Positions 8,389 to 17,529 of a stretch of DNA of 64,000 nt are shown here, piece by piece (position 1 is the stretch's first letter; each line of letters begins with the position of its first letter). Source of the DNA: Bacillus sp. FJAT-25509 (GTDB taxonomy: Bacteria; Bacillota; Bacilli; Bacillales; Bacillaceae_G); assembly GCF_001420605.1 (NCBI RefSeq), contig NZ_LJIZ01000019.1, positions 62,001 through 126,000 of the forward strand. The letters run 5' to 3'. The notes beneath the pieces were generated by a model. The model did no database searches and was not told where the DNA came from. It saw only the letters and a list, made by a program, of their open reading frames with translations. The position numbers and the translations under genes are program-made.

Positions 8389-9278
8389 ATAACATGTTCA
8401 GTTCTACAGCAGTAACAAGAACTGAAAATGGTAGTACGATTATAGCTACTGTAAATAATGGAATGATCATCGATTATGATGGAAACAGGACTTACAACTT
8501 TCCATTAATAAAAAATCAAATTCGTGATCTGAAAAGTGTAGGACGAATTGTATATGGTGTTGGAGATAACGGGCTGTTTATTAAGAGTCTAAATGAAGGT
8601 AAAGACTGGATCATCAAGCAGTTTCCTACAAAAGCAAGTATATGGAGTGTATGTTGTAATTCGAACGGACTGGTCGTAGCACATGGAGATAAAGTAATTT
8701 ACATATCAACAAACTTTGGTGAAACTTGGAAAATCATTTCTCCATTTAAAGTAAGTAAACCACCATCCATACGCTCTTTATGCTTACATGGCAGTATGTT
8801 ATTTATTGGTACAAAAATTCATCCAACTGATGGTGGAATTTGGATGTTAGACTTACGCACATATAAATTCATAAGAGTGAAAGCGGAGTCTGATAAAATG
8901 ATTTCATCGATGCTAGTAAATAATGGACTATTCGTTACAGTCAGTGGTTCATGTAGGGGAAGAGATGGAGTTGTAGAATACTTACCGATCAAAAGTCTAT
9001 ACAAAGAAAATTGTCGTTGGAATCAATGCTACAGTACAAAAAGCAATGGAAGTTATTTAGATATTAGTGCGCATAATGGAATCGTGTACACAACCTCCAG
9101 TCAAAATGATTCAGGCTATAGCACCGTTTCAAGGGTATACTTAGAAAATCAATTAATTGTTCCATGCGATTACGTAAAAGGTCATGGCTGGAGAATCTGC
9201 AATGAAAATGAAAATTACATCGTAGCTGGACAATATGAAACTAGATTTTTTGAAAAAGATTCTAAGAGAGTATGTTGA
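8385..9278 (+). CDS. Beta-propeller-like protein with Asp-box (BNR) repeats
   Basis: A 297-residue protein with no signal peptide. Two segments fit the Asp-box pattern of bacterial neuraminidase-type repeats: SLNEGKDWIIKQF and STNFGETWKIIS. Spacing and the many short beta-rich segments suggest a small propeller. Its ATG overlaps the flavodoxin stop (ATGA), so it is translated with flavodoxin and iron-regulated. Function is unknown; the Asp boxes indicate fold, not sialidase activity. Confidence 0.6.
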   Translation: MNNMFSSTAVTRTENGSTIIATVNNGMIIDYDGNRTYNFPLIKNQIRDLKSVGRIVYGVGDNGLFIKSLNEGKDWIIKQFPTKASIWSVCCNSNGLVVAHGDKVIYISTNFGETWKIISPFKVSKPPSIRSLCLHGSMLFIGTKIHPTDGGIWMLDLRTYKFIRVKAESDKMISSMLVNNGLFVTVSGSCRGRDGVVEYLPIKSLYKENCRWNQCYSTKSNGSYLDISAHNGIVYTTSSQNDSGYSTVSRVYLENQLIVPCDYVKGHGWRICNENENYIVAGQYETRFFEKDSKRVC

Positions 9279-9292
9279 AAAAGGTAGAATAT

Positions 9293-9339
9293 GGGGGTTC
9301 CATTAGTCACAGAGGCTGACAGATGGAGGCCCTTTTTTA
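9293..9339 (+). terminator. Intrinsic terminator of Fur-regulated operon
   Basis: A bulged stem GGG..CCAT..GTCA paired with TGAC..ATGG..CCC is followed by TTTTTTATTT. Confidence 0.65.
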
Positions 9340-9454
9340 TTTGAACAGTATTAAGATCTGAAGGTTGTTAATATATGTAACTGTGGGTATCTTAGCGGTG
9401 TTAGTCATTTGGAATTAGCGGGTTTGGTTTTCAACACTACTTATCGTATAAATG

Positions 9455-9496
9455 AAAGTAGGAGGGTTCTCTTAAAACTGAGAACCTTCCTGCTTT
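9455..9496. terminator. Intrinsic terminator, stronger for DeoR gene (minus)
   Basis: AGGAGGGTTCTC and GAGAACCTTCCT form a 12-bp stem (one G-T pair) with an 8-nt loop, with T-rich sequence on both sides. It is downstream of the DeoR-family gene. Confidence 0.75.
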
Positions 9497-9499
9497 TAT

Positions 9500-10261
9500 T
9501 TATTCTGCAATTACCAGATTTGTATTTGTCTTATTAAATTTAGAAATAAAACTTTTATTTATATGAGAATCCGTAATGATATAATCAATTTTTTCAAGCG
9601 GTGCTATATGAACAGTGACGTTCTTCCCAAATTTTGTGCTGTCAGCTGCTACATAATTAAGGTTGGATAACTCAATTATTTTCTTCCTTGTAATAGCCTC
9701 TTCTAAATTATAATCGGAAATTCCTTTTTCAATTGTAATTCCACTCGCACATATAAACGTCTTTAGAATATTTAATTCATTAAAATTAAATAAGTAATCG
9801 TACGTAACAACCGATTGTTCATTTCGTCTAATTTTACCACCGATTATGATCAATTCAATTGAGCTATTCATTAGCTCATTGATGATTGGGATCGAATTCG
9901 TAACGACTGTTAAATTCTTTTTATCTTTAATATATTTTGCAATTTGGAGTGTAGTAGAGCCGCTATCTAAATAGATACAATCTCCATCTTCAATATGTTC
10001 AGTGCATTTCTTTGCAATCTTTTCTTTTTCCTCTAAGTGACTTACCATTCTTTCTTCCATTGATGATTCAAAAAACTTCGACTCAGCTATTTTCGCACCA
10101 CCATATATTTTCTCTATTTTACCTTGTTTTTCAAGTAGATTTAAATCTCTTCGTAAAGTATCAGTAGATATATTTAGAGCTTCAGTTAGCTCAGTTATTT
10201 TTAAAACATTATTTGTTTTTAATAAATCGATTATTTTATTTTGTCTTTCAAGTGGAAACAT
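9500..10261 (-). CDS. DeoR-family transcriptional regulator
   Basis: About 253 residues with an N-terminal winged helix-turn-helix (residues 3-57; LKITELTEALNISTDTLRRD is the HTH) and a C-terminal DeoRC sugar-phosphate-sensing domain with the DSGSTTLQIAKY ligand motif near residue 95. I chose the ATG at 10261: GGTGA lies 4 bases from it, while the upstream ATG at 10273 has no site, and family members begin MxPxERxxxI. It is divergent from the aminoethylphosphonate operon, so it probably represses that operon in response to a phosphorylated intermediate. Confidence 0.88.
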   Translation of the reverse strand: MFPLERQNKIIDLLKTNNVLKITELTEALNISTDTLRRDLNLLEKQGKIEKIYGGAKIAESKFFESSMEERMVSHLEEKEKIAKKCTEHIEDGDCIYLDSGSTTLQIAKYIKDKKNLTVVTNSIPIINELMNSSIELIIIGGKIRRNEQSVVTYDYLFNFNELNILKTFICASGITIEKGISDYNLEEAITRKKIIELSNLNYVAADSTKFGKNVTVHIAPLEKIDYIITDSHINKSFISKFNKTNTNLVIAE

Positions 10262-10368
10262 AACCTCACCCATTCAGTATTTATTAAGACTTGCTTTCAG
10301 TTTAATGAAACGAATGCAGATTATCAATAGTAGTAATGCAAATGTTTGGTTAATTAAATGTAAAAATG

Positions 10369-10383
10369 TGCATAAGTTATGCA
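10369..10383 (+). promoter_or_regulatory. Candidate operator palindrome in phn divergent promoter region
   Basis: TGCATAAGTTATGCA is a perfect 7-1-7 palindrome between the DeoR gene and the phosphonate operon. It is a plausible DeoR-family operator by position only. Confidence 0.4.
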
Positions 10384-10480
10384 AAAGTTACTGATAATTT
10401 ACATATTATTTACTTAAAATGCTAATTGAATTTACATATGAATTTTATACTAAGGTTGTACTTAAGGGGGGGAACACGGC

Positions 10481-11233
10481 TTGCTGAAACTACAAAATAT
10501 TAGCAAACAGTTTGATAAAAAAGTCGTATTAACAGATATAAATCTTGAAATTAAAACTGGAGAAATCGTCTCATTATTAGGACCAAGTGGAAGTGGTAAA
10601 ACTACTTTATTAAATTTAATTCTCGGTCTAACGCAAATGGATCAAGGTCAAATAATATTCAATGATGTAGATATTACAAAAACACCAATGAAAAATAGAG
10701 GATTCAATATTGTTTTCCAAGATTATGCACTTTTTCCTAACTTGAATTCATATGAAAACATTGTTTATGGATTAAGAAATAAGAAAGGTCTTGTATCGGA
10801 TCAAGAATTAAAGGAATATATTGACTTCTTAGAATTAAAACCCCATTTAAATAAGAAAATAGGAGAGCTATCTGGAGGGCAGAAACAAAGAGTTGCACTT
10901 GCTAGAACGTTAGTAACGAAGCCAAAAATTTTATTATTAGATGAACCGTTAAGTGCACTAGATGGTGTCATAAAAGAATCAATTAAAGAGCGAATTAAAT
11001 CGATCGCAAGAGAATTTAAATTAACTACGATTATCGTTACACATGATCCAGAAGAAGCTTTAACTTTATCAGATAAAATTTTAATTATCAATGAAGGTGA
11101 AATTTCACAATTTGGAACGCCAAGTGAAATCATAAACCAACCAAGTAATCAATTTGTTGAAGAGTTTATATTAAAGCAGCTTCAAATTAAGAGACATAAT
11201 ATTTACAACTTATTTGGTGAGAAATATGCATAA
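10481..11233 (+). CDS. 2-aminoethylphosphonate ABC transporter, ATP-binding subunit
   Basis: A 250-residue ABC ATPase with Walker A GPSGSGKT (34-41), Q-loop FQDYALFPNL, signature LSGGQ (129-133), Walker B LLLDEP (150-155) and the H-loop His in VTHD. It powers uptake through the fused permease encoded next. The start is TTG, 8 bases after an AAGGGGGGGA site; no better start exists. It is the first gene of a six-gene operon ending with phosphonate catabolic enzymes, which assigns the substrate. Confidence 0.88.
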   Translation: MLKLQNISKQFDKKVVLTDINLEIKTGEIVSLLGPSGSGKTTLLNLILGLTQMDQGQIIFNDVDITKTPMKNRGFNIVFQDYALFPNLNSYENIVYGLRNKKGLVSDQELKEYIDFLELKPHLNKKIGELSGGQKQRVALARTLVTKPKILLLDEPLSALDGVIKESIKERIKSIAREFKLTTIIVTHDPEEALTLSDKILIINEGEISQFGTPSEIINQPSNQFVEEFILKQLQIKRHNIYNLFGEKYA

Positions 11234-12851
11234 AGTTAAACCGGAAATGCGAGTTATTTATTTAGCAATATTACTATTATTTGTCTCATTTCTATTACTA
11301 CCATTAATCATATTATTTTATCGCTCGTTCGAAACGGATCATGGTTTTGGGATAAATAACTATTTAACAATCTTGTCAGACAAAACGTTAATACAAGCAA
11401 TTGGAAATAGTATAAAGGTTTCTACAATTACAGCTTGTATTAGTACAGTCTTAGCCTTTATTCTGGCATATTCAATTAACTGTACGAAAATGATTCAACC
11501 TTTAAAAGGATTTATGAAAATCGTTATTCTCATACCAATGTTGCTTCCAACGATCACTTATGGATTTGCGATCATTTATTCGTTTGGTCAACAAGGTTTA
11601 ATAACAAAACTACTAGGAAAAAACCTATTTGAAATTTATGGGTTTAATGGATTGCTAATTGGATACGTCATTTATACATTACCAGCGGCATTCCTATTAA
11701 TTAATAATTCTTTTAAATATATTGATAAGAAATTTATGGTTGTTTCTGAATTGATGGGTGACGGTCCATTTAGAAGCTTCAAAAATACAATTATTCGCCC
11801 ATTACTTGGAACGCTTGGTGGAGCTTTTGTTCTTTCCTTTATTTTAAGCTTTACAGATTACGGTATTCCAGCTTCAGTAGGTGGTACATATTACGTTGTA
11901 GCTACGCAGTTATATCAAGTTATGCTTGGATCAATTCCTAATTTTAATAATGGTGCAGTTATTGCAGTATTAATGCTAGTTCCAGCTGTATTTGGCGTTT
12001 TATTACTAAACTATCTTGAAAAATTCAATTTTCATTACGACAAGTTTACAAACGTTGAAATGCTTTCCAACAAAGTACGAGATATTTGTTTCGGGATCAT
12101 TTCTACAATCATTTTAGTTGGAATCCTGTCAGTATTTGCAGTAATGTTCATCATTCCATTTTTTATTAGTTATCCATTTAAATTAACTTTTACGATACAA
12201 CATTTCGTAGATGCTTTTCAATCTAGTGATTTAATTGGAGTTTATAAAAACTCGCTATATGTTTCAGTTGTAACAGCAATACTAGGAACTCTTGTTGCAT
12301 ATAGTTCGGCACTATTAAATGTGCGAACAGCTATAAAAAGTAAATCTAAGTTAGTTATTGATTTAATTTCGATGCTAACAAATACTGTTCCAGGAATGGT
12401 TTTAGGTTTATCGTATTTACTATTTTTCAATAATAGTAGTTTAAAAGGAACATTTGCAATTATCATTCTTTGCAATATTGTTCATTTCTTTACTACACCA
12501 TATCTATTAGCGAAAAACTCATTATCAAAAATGAATCCTGGTTGGGAGACTACTGGAGAATTAATGGGGGATTCATGGTTTAAAACAATTTACAGAGTTG
12601 TTTTACCAAACTCTAAATCAACAGTTTTTGAAATGATTAGTTACTATTTTATCAATTCAATGGTAACGGTAAGTGGGATCATTTTCTTAATAACTGCTGA
12701 AACTTCATTGGTTGCAAGCAAAATTAAAGAACTTCAGCATTTCCAAAAATACGATGAAATATTTGTATTATCTCTATTAATCTTTTTCACGAATTTAATC
12801 GTCAAATTTATCTGTGACTATTTCCAACGAAAAAGTGTTATTCAGGGATAA
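11226..12851 (+). CDS. 2-aminoethylphosphonate ABC transporter permease, two fused domains
   Basis: A 541-residue polytopic membrane protein made of two MetI-type permease halves. Each half has an EAA-like loop: SELMGDGPFRSFKNTIIRPLL in the first (about residue 175) and GELMGDSWFKTIYRVVLP in the second (about residue 450). Such tandem permeases are usual for iron(III)- and aminoethylphosphonate-type importers. I placed the start at the ATG 11226 after GGTGAG; it overlaps the ATPase gene by 8 bp. It moves substrate handed over by the lipoprotein encoded next. Confidence 0.87.
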   Translation: MHKVKPEMRVIYLAILLLFVSFLLLPLIILFYRSFETDHGFGINNYLTILSDKTLIQAIGNSIKVSTITACISTVLAFILAYSINCTKMIQPLKGFMKIVILIPMLLPTITYGFAIIYSFGQQGLITKLLGKNLFEIYGFNGLLIGYVIYTLPAAFLLINNSFKYIDKKFMVVSELMGDGPFRSFKNTIIRPLLGTLGGAFVLSFILSFTDYGIPASVGGTYYVVATQLYQVMLGSIPNFNNGAVIAVLMLVPAVFGVLLLNYLEKFNFHYDKFTNVEMLSNKVRDICFGIISTIILVGILSVFAVMFIIPFFISYPFKLTFTIQHFVDAFQSSDLIGVYKNSLYVSVVTAILGTLVAYSSALLNVRTAIKSKSKLVIDLISMLTNTVPGMVLGLSYLLFFNNSSLKGTFAIIILCNIVHFFTTPYLLAKNSLSKMNPGWETTGELMGDSWFKTIYRVVLPNSKSTVFEMISYYFINSMVTVSGIIFLITAETSLVASKIKELQHFQKYDEIFVLSLLIFFTNLIVKFICDYFQRKSVIQG

Positions 12852-12891
12852 TCAATCATTTATAAAAAATAAAAATAAGTGGGGTTATTTT

Positions 12892-13884
12892 ATGTTTAAG
12901 AAATTTAAAGGAATTATGTTGTCGTTGTTAGCCTTATGTTTAGTTTTTTCATTAACTGCATGTAATAGTTCAAAAACAAATGCCTCAGGAAAAGTTGTTA
13001 TTTATACGAATGGTGATGAAGAAGCCATTACATCAATGGAAACTGCTTTAAAGAAAGCAGGTTATGAAGGAAAGTATGTGTTCCAAACTTTTGGAACTTC
13101 TGAATTAGGTGGAAAACTAATGGCAGAAGGTGACAAAATCGAAGCGAACTTAGTAACAATGAGTTCATATTTCTTAGATAGTGCTCAAGAAAAACACAAT
13201 ATGTTTGAAGACTTAACGTTTAAAACAAATTCACTTGAGAAATACCCTACATTTTATACACCAATTTTAGCTAATACAGGATCAATCTTTGTAAATACAA
13301 AAGTAATGAAAGAAAAAGGCTTACCAATGCCGACTTCAATTAAAGATTTAGCAAAACCAGAATTTAAAGGCTTAGTATCAATTCCAAATATTATGGATTC
13401 TTCAACTGGATGGTTATTAATTCAAGCAATTATAACTCAGTATGGAGAAGTAGAAGGTAAGACAATTTTACATGATTTAATCGCAAACTGTGGTCCACAT
13501 TTAGAGAGCTCAGGTTCAGGTCCAATTAAGAAAGTAGAAGCTGGTGAGGTTGCAGCGGGTATCGGATTACGTCACCAAGCAGTATTAGATAAAAAATCAG
13601 GATTACCAATTGACTATGTAGATCCAACAGAAGGAAACTTCTCACTTACTGAATCAGTTGCAGTTGTTAAAAAAGATAAGAAATCAAATGAATTAGCGAT
13701 GAAAATGGCGGAAGTAATTATTAAAGATGCTCGTAAAGATTTAATCAAAAATTACCCAGTTGCTTTATACAAAGGTGAAACTGTTAGCGACGAGCATAAA
13801 CCAGCTCATTCTATGAAATTTAGCCAACCATTAACAGTTAAATTATTAGAAGAGCACCAACAGTTCTTTAATGCAGCAAAATAA
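12892..13884 (+). CDS. 2-aminoethylphosphonate-binding lipoprotein
   Basis: A 330-residue extracellular solute-binding protein. The signal peptide ends in the lipobox LTAC with the lipidated Cys at residue 24. The mature part begins with the KVVIYTNGDEEA strand common to iron/phosphonate binding proteins. I chose the ATG at 12892 because the signal peptide starts there; upstream in-frame sequence overlaps the permease gene. It delivers aminoethylphosphonate or a relative to the ABC permease. Confidence 0.87.
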   Translation: MFKKFKGIMLSLLALCLVFSLTACNSSKTNASGKVVIYTNGDEEAITSMETALKKAGYEGKYVFQTFGTSELGGKLMAEGDKIEANLVTMSSYFLDSAQEKHNMFEDLTFKTNSLEKYPTFYTPILANTGSIFVNTKVMKEKGLPMPTSIKDLAKPEFKGLVSIPNIMDSSTGWLLIQAIITQYGEVEGKTILHDLIANCGPHLESSGSGPIKKVEAGEVAAGIGLRHQAVLDKKSGLPIDYVDPTEGNFSLTESVAVVKKDKKSNELAMKMAEVIIKDARKDLIKNYPVALYKGETVSDEHKPAHSMKFSQPLTVKLLEEHQQFFNAAK

Positions 13885-13905
13885 TTACCAAGGGGATGAA
13901 AGACT

Positions 13906-15000
13906 ATGAAAAACTATAAATTACTAACACCAGGTCCATTAACAACTACAAGTACGGTCAAAGAAGAAATGCTCTTTGACCGATGTACTTGGGATCAAGA
14001 TTATAAAGACATTACTCAAAAAATTAGAACTCAACTTTTAGAGTTAGCAAATGCATCAGAAGAAGAATATACAGTTGTTTTAATGCAAGGTAGTGGTACG
14101 TTTGCAGTTGAATCAGTTATTAGTTCAACTATCTCGAAAAATGACAAAGTATTGATTGTAACGAACGGAGCTTATGGTGAACGAATTGTAAAAATGGCTA
14201 AGTATATTGGACTTAATTTCGTTCAATATAGCATTGCATATGATGAACTACCTAAAGAAGAAGAGTTAAGGGACATTATTGAAAAAGATCAAACCATTAC
14301 TCACATCGTAATGGTTCATTGCGAAACAACAACTGGTATTTTAAATCCAATTGAAATGGTGGCCGAACTTTCAAAAGAATATAGTAAGACGCTTATTATT
14401 GATGCGATGAGTAGCTTTGGTGGTATTGAAATTGACGTACAACAACTGGAAATTGATTACTTAATTAGTAGTGCGAATAAATGTATTCAAGGTGTACCAG
14501 GATTTGGGTTTGTTATAGCAAAACTAGATAAGCTTGTTCAATGTGAGGGAGTCGCTCGAAGTTTATCTTTAGATTTATTCGATCAATGGAAGGAAATGGA
14601 CAAGGATGGAAAATGGAGATTCACTTCTCCGACACATGTTGTTGCAGCATTTTCAAAAGCGATTGATGAATTAATTGAAGAAGGTGGCATTTCTGCTAGA
14701 TTTGCTCGTTATCAAAATAATAACAGCTTGTTAAGAAAAAGACTGAAAGAAGTTGGCATTCATGCTTATATTACAGAGGAAAACCAATCACCAATTATTA
14801 CTACCTTCTTATTTCCAAGTGAACAGTTTAGCTTTGAAAAATTCTATTACTTCATAAAGGAAAAAGGATATGTTATCTATCCTGGTAAACTAACTGATGC
14901 TGATACATTCCGTGTAGGAAATATTGGAGAAATTTATGAAGAAGACATCCAAAGTTTATGTAATATTATCGAAGAATATATGGGAGTGGTGACAAAATGA
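13906..15000 (+). CDS. phnW: 2-aminoethylphosphonate:pyruvate transaminase
   Basis: The 364-residue PLP enzyme has the PhnW opening NYKLLTPGPLTTT, the conserved FDRCTWDQDY segment, the PLP-contacting IDAMSSFGG and the SSANKCIQGVPG motif with Schiff-base Lys near residue 192. It moves the amino group of 2-aminoethylphosphonate to pyruvate, giving phosphonoacetaldehyde and alanine. It lies directly after the importer genes and overlaps phnX by 4 bp, so the product is passed to phosphonatase. Confidence 0.95.
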   Translation: MKNYKLLTPGPLTTTSTVKEEMLFDRCTWDQDYKDITQKIRTQLLELANASEEEYTVVLMQGSGTFAVESVISSTISKNDKVLIVTNGAYGERIVKMAKYIGLNFVQYSIAYDELPKEEELRDIIEKDQTITHIVMVHCETTTGILNPIEMVAELSKEYSKTLIIDAMSSFGGIEIDVQQLEIDYLISSANKCIQGVPGFGFVIAKLDKLVQCEGVARSLSLDLFDQWKEMDKDGKWRFTSPTHVVAAFSKAIDELIEEGGISARFARYQNNNSLLRKRLKEVGIHAYITEENQSPIITTFLFPSEQFSFEKFYYFIKEKGYVIYPGKLTDADTFRVGNIGEIYEEDIQSLCNIIEEYMGVVTK

Positions 15001-15809
15001 ATAAAGTTGAAGGAATCATTTTAGATTGGGCAGGAACAACAGTAGATTTCGGATGTTTTGCACCAGTAAATGTGTTTATCGATATTTTTAAAAATGCAGG
15101 AATTGAAGTAACGATGGAAGAAGCACGAGCACCAATGGGGATGTTAAAAATCGATCATATTCGTGAAATGCTTTCAATGCCTAGAATTTCTAATCTTTGG
15201 ATCGAGAAATATGAGAGACCATTCAATGAACAAGATGTGAATATACTTTATGCAAACTTTGAGCCAGCTCTAATGGCTTCACTATCTGATTATGCAGATC
15301 CGATTCCTGGAGTCGTCGAAGTAGTACAGGAATTAAGGAATAAAGGTCTTAAAATAGGTTCAACAACTGGTTACACAAATAAAATGATGGATGTAGTCGT
15401 TCCAAATGCTGAGACGAAAGGCTATTATCTAGACTTCTATATTACACCTGACGAAACAAATTCATTTGGTCGACCTTACCCTTATATGATTTACCGAAAC
15501 ATGGAAGCATTAAAGCTAACTGCTCCATGGAAAGTTGTGAAAGTAGGCGATACAATTTCGGATATTAAAGAAGGGATTAATGCAGGTGTTTGGTCTGTCG
15601 GCGTCATTATCGGAAGTTCAGAAATGGGACTTAGTTTAGAAGAGTTTAATAGCTTAACAGATAGTGAGAAAGAAGCGATTATTTCAAAAACTGAACAATC
15701 ATTTAGAGAAAATGGAGCAGACTTCACAATTAAATCGATGAGTGAATTACCTATGTTAATTGAAAAAATTAATAATTTAATTGTAGGTGGTAAGAAAGTA
15801 ACATGTTAA
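14997..15809 (+). CDS. phnX: Phosphonoacetaldehyde hydrolase (phosphonatase)
   Basis: A 270-residue HAD-superfamily enzyme. The nucleophile Asp10 is in DWAGTTVD, and Lys51 in APMGMLKIDHIR is the Schiff-base lysine that defines phosphonatase. It cleaves the C-P bond of phosphonoacetaldehyde to acetaldehyde and phosphate in the cytoplasm. It overlaps phnW by 4 bp and the following PLP enzyme gene by 7 bp, so all three are translationally coupled. Confidence 0.95.
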   Translation: MNKVEGIILDWAGTTVDFGCFAPVNVFIDIFKNAGIEVTMEEARAPMGMLKIDHIREMLSMPRISNLWIEKYERPFNEQDVNILYANFEPALMASLSDYADPIPGVVEVVQELRNKGLKIGSTTGYTNKMMDVVVPNAETKGYYLDFYITPDETNSFGRPYPYMIYRNMEALKLTAPWKVVKVGDTISDIKEGINAGVWSVGVIIGSSEMGLSLEEFNSLTDSEKEAIISKTEQSFRENGADFTIKSMSELPMLIEKINNLIVGGKKVTC

Positions 15810-17155
15810 GCACTCATTTGAAAAGAGAAGGTGACATTAACTTAAGCCCTCTTCGCACGGAATGGATGGACCAATTAAATCAAATTAGTAGAGAAGTCAT
15901 TCAAGAGGATGAGAGGGTATTTGTAAGACAATCAATGTCTACGCCCTGTCTTAATGGGATAGTCGACGCTATAGGAAGTTATCTAATTGATGTGAATGGG
16001 AAGAAATATTTAGACTTTCATGGAAATAGTTCACATCAAGTTGGCTATAAAAATCCATATGTAGTTGAAGCAATCAAAAGGCAAGTTGATGAACTCCCAT
16101 TTATTCCAAGAAGATTTACATCTGAGATTGTCATTAAGGCAGCTAACGCATTAGTAAATAAAACAACTTCAAAAGATTACAAGGTTCTATTTACTCCATC
16201 TGGAAGTGCAGCTGTCGGATTAGCTCTTAAAATTGCGCGAAAGGTGACTGGGCGTCATAAAGTCATTTCGATGTGGGAATCATTCCATGGTGCTGGATTA
16301 GATGCGATTGCAGTTGGAGGGGAATATGTTTTTAAAAAGGATATAGGCCCTCTTATGCCCGGTACATTAAAAGCAATTCCCTTTAATGGATATCGTAATC
16401 TATTAAAAAGTGACTCACATGAAGACGTAGCAAATTTTTGCTTAGACCATATTGAATATATGATTGAGCATGAAGGAGAAATTGGAGCAATCTTATTAGA
16501 ACCAATTCGGGCAACTGATACACATATCCCTCCAAAGTCTTATTTTAAGAGATTAAGAGAAATATGTGATCGACATGGCATCCTATTAATATTTGATGAA
16601 GTACCGACAGCCTTAATGAGAAGTGGAGCATTTTATGTTCATCAAAACTTTGAAATCGAGCCTGACATTTTAGTTCTTGGAAAAGGATTAGGTGGAGCAG
16701 TTATACCTCAAGCGGCTGTACTAACTCGCACAAAATACGATGTTGCCGAAGAAATATCGCTTGGACATTATACTTTTGAGAAACCAGCATTAGGCTGTGC
16801 AGCGATTTGTTCAACAATTGAGTATATAGATGACTACAACTTGGAAGAGAATTGTCGAGTACAATCCGGATTCGTAAAAACTAAGCTAGTTCAACTTTAT
16901 GAACAGTATGAACAGATTGGAGATATTCGAGTTGCCGGATTGTTAATCTCTATTGAGTTAGTCAAGTCTCGTGATACAAAGGAAAAAAACGATGAATTAG
17001 CCGAAAAAATTCTATATTTCTGTTTAAATAATGGGCTTTCATTTAAGCTATCCGGAGGCAATTGCATCACTTGGCATCCACCTTTAATTGTTACAAAAAG
17101 TGAACTAGAGTTTGCAGTTGGACTTCTTGAAGAAGGCTTGAAAAAATTTAGTTAA
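15803..17155 (+). CDS. PLP-dependent class III aminotransferase-fold enzyme, probable (R)-1-hydroxy-2-aminoethylphosphonate ammonia-lyase
   Basis: The 450-residue protein has the class III fold: FTPSGSAAV near residue 130, the cofactor Asp265 in IFDEV and the PLP Lys294 in LGKGLGG. The DFHGNSSHQVGY stretch near residue 71 and the position after phnW-phnX point to PbfA, an ammonia-lyase that turns (R)-1-hydroxy-2-aminoethylphosphonate into phosphonoacetaldehyde and so feeds PhnX. That assignment rests on context and remembered family features. A plain aminotransferase remains possible. Confidence 0.6.
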   Translation: MLSTHLKREGDINLSPLRTEWMDQLNQISREVIQEDERVFVRQSMSTPCLNGIVDAIGSYLIDVNGKKYLDFHGNSSHQVGYKNPYVVEAIKRQVDELPFIPRRFTSEIVIKAANALVNKTTSKDYKVLFTPSGSAAVGLALKIARKVTGRHKVISMWESFHGAGLDAIAVGGEYVFKKDIGPLMPGTLKAIPFNGYRNLLKSDSHEDVANFCLDHIEYMIEHEGEIGAILLEPIRATDTHIPPKSYFKRLREICDRHGILLIFDEVPTALMRSGAFYVHQNFEIEPDILVLGKGLGGAVIPQAAVLTRTKYDVAEEISLGHYTFEKPALGCAAICSTIEYIDDYNLEENCRVQSGFVKTKLVQLYEQYEQIGDIRVAGLLISIELVKSRDTKEKNDELAEKILYFCLNNGLSFKLSGGNCITWHPPLIVTKSELEFAVGLLEEGLKKFS

Positions 17156-17162
17156 ATTGTAT

Positions 17163-17207
17163 AAGTGTAGCTAATATTCTTCTTAAGAGTTTTAGCTACA
17201 CTTTTTA
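17163..17207 (+). terminator. Intrinsic terminator of phn operon
   Basis: AAGTGTAGCTAA (17163-17174) and TTAGCTACACTT (17192-17203) form a perfect 12-bp stem followed by T-rich sequence. Confidence 0.88.
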
Positions 17208-17249
17208 ATTAAAAAACAAAAAAGAGTAGAGACTATTAAAGTCTGAGTA

Positions 17250-17402
17250 TCGTAAATAAATTCTGGCGCTGCAAATAAGTTTAATAGAGCTGCAAATAAC
17301 GTGTCCAACGGTGCAAATAAATGGTGAAATGATTCAAATAAACAGCGAACTGCAATTAAAATACGAGAATCGCAAATAAAATTGGAGAAACTTCAATTAA
17401 AA
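17250..17402 (+). repeat. Eight degenerate CAAATAA direct repeats, 18-21 bp apart
   Basis: The core CAA(A/T)TAA, usually preceded by G, recurs with the variable first base at 17253, 17272, 17293, 17314, 17335, 17353, 17373 and 17394. The spacers are unrelated in sequence. The array fills the gap between the phn terminator and the terminators of the SRPBCC gene and contains no gene. Function is unknown. Confidence 0.75.
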
Positions 17403-17444
17403 ATGTAAGCTGAAATACCTCCACTACGTATTTCAACTTACATT
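17402..17444 (-). terminator. Strong hairpin, terminator on minus strand
   Basis: AATGTAAG-TGAAATAC pairs with GTATTTCA-CTTACATT; on the minus strand the stem is followed by TTTTTAATT. It may be a back-up terminator for the SRPBCC gene. Confidence 0.65.
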
Positions 17445-17449
17445 CTATT

Positions 17450-17508
17450 TACAATTAAAAAGGGGGCACCCAAGAGTTAGTTAACCTAACTGATGAGATC
17501 CCCCCATA
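17450..17508 (-). terminator. Intrinsic terminator of SRPBCC gene
   Basis: An outer GGGGG/CCCCC stem with inner AGTTAG/CTAACT pairing is followed on the minus strand by TTTTTTAATT. Confidence 0.7.
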
Positions 17509-17529
17509 GAATACCGTATTACTTTAAAA

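Noticed and set aside
17250-17402. CRISPR array
   Set aside because: The repeated unit is only 7-8 bp and degenerate, with 12-13-bp gaps, and no cas gene is present.
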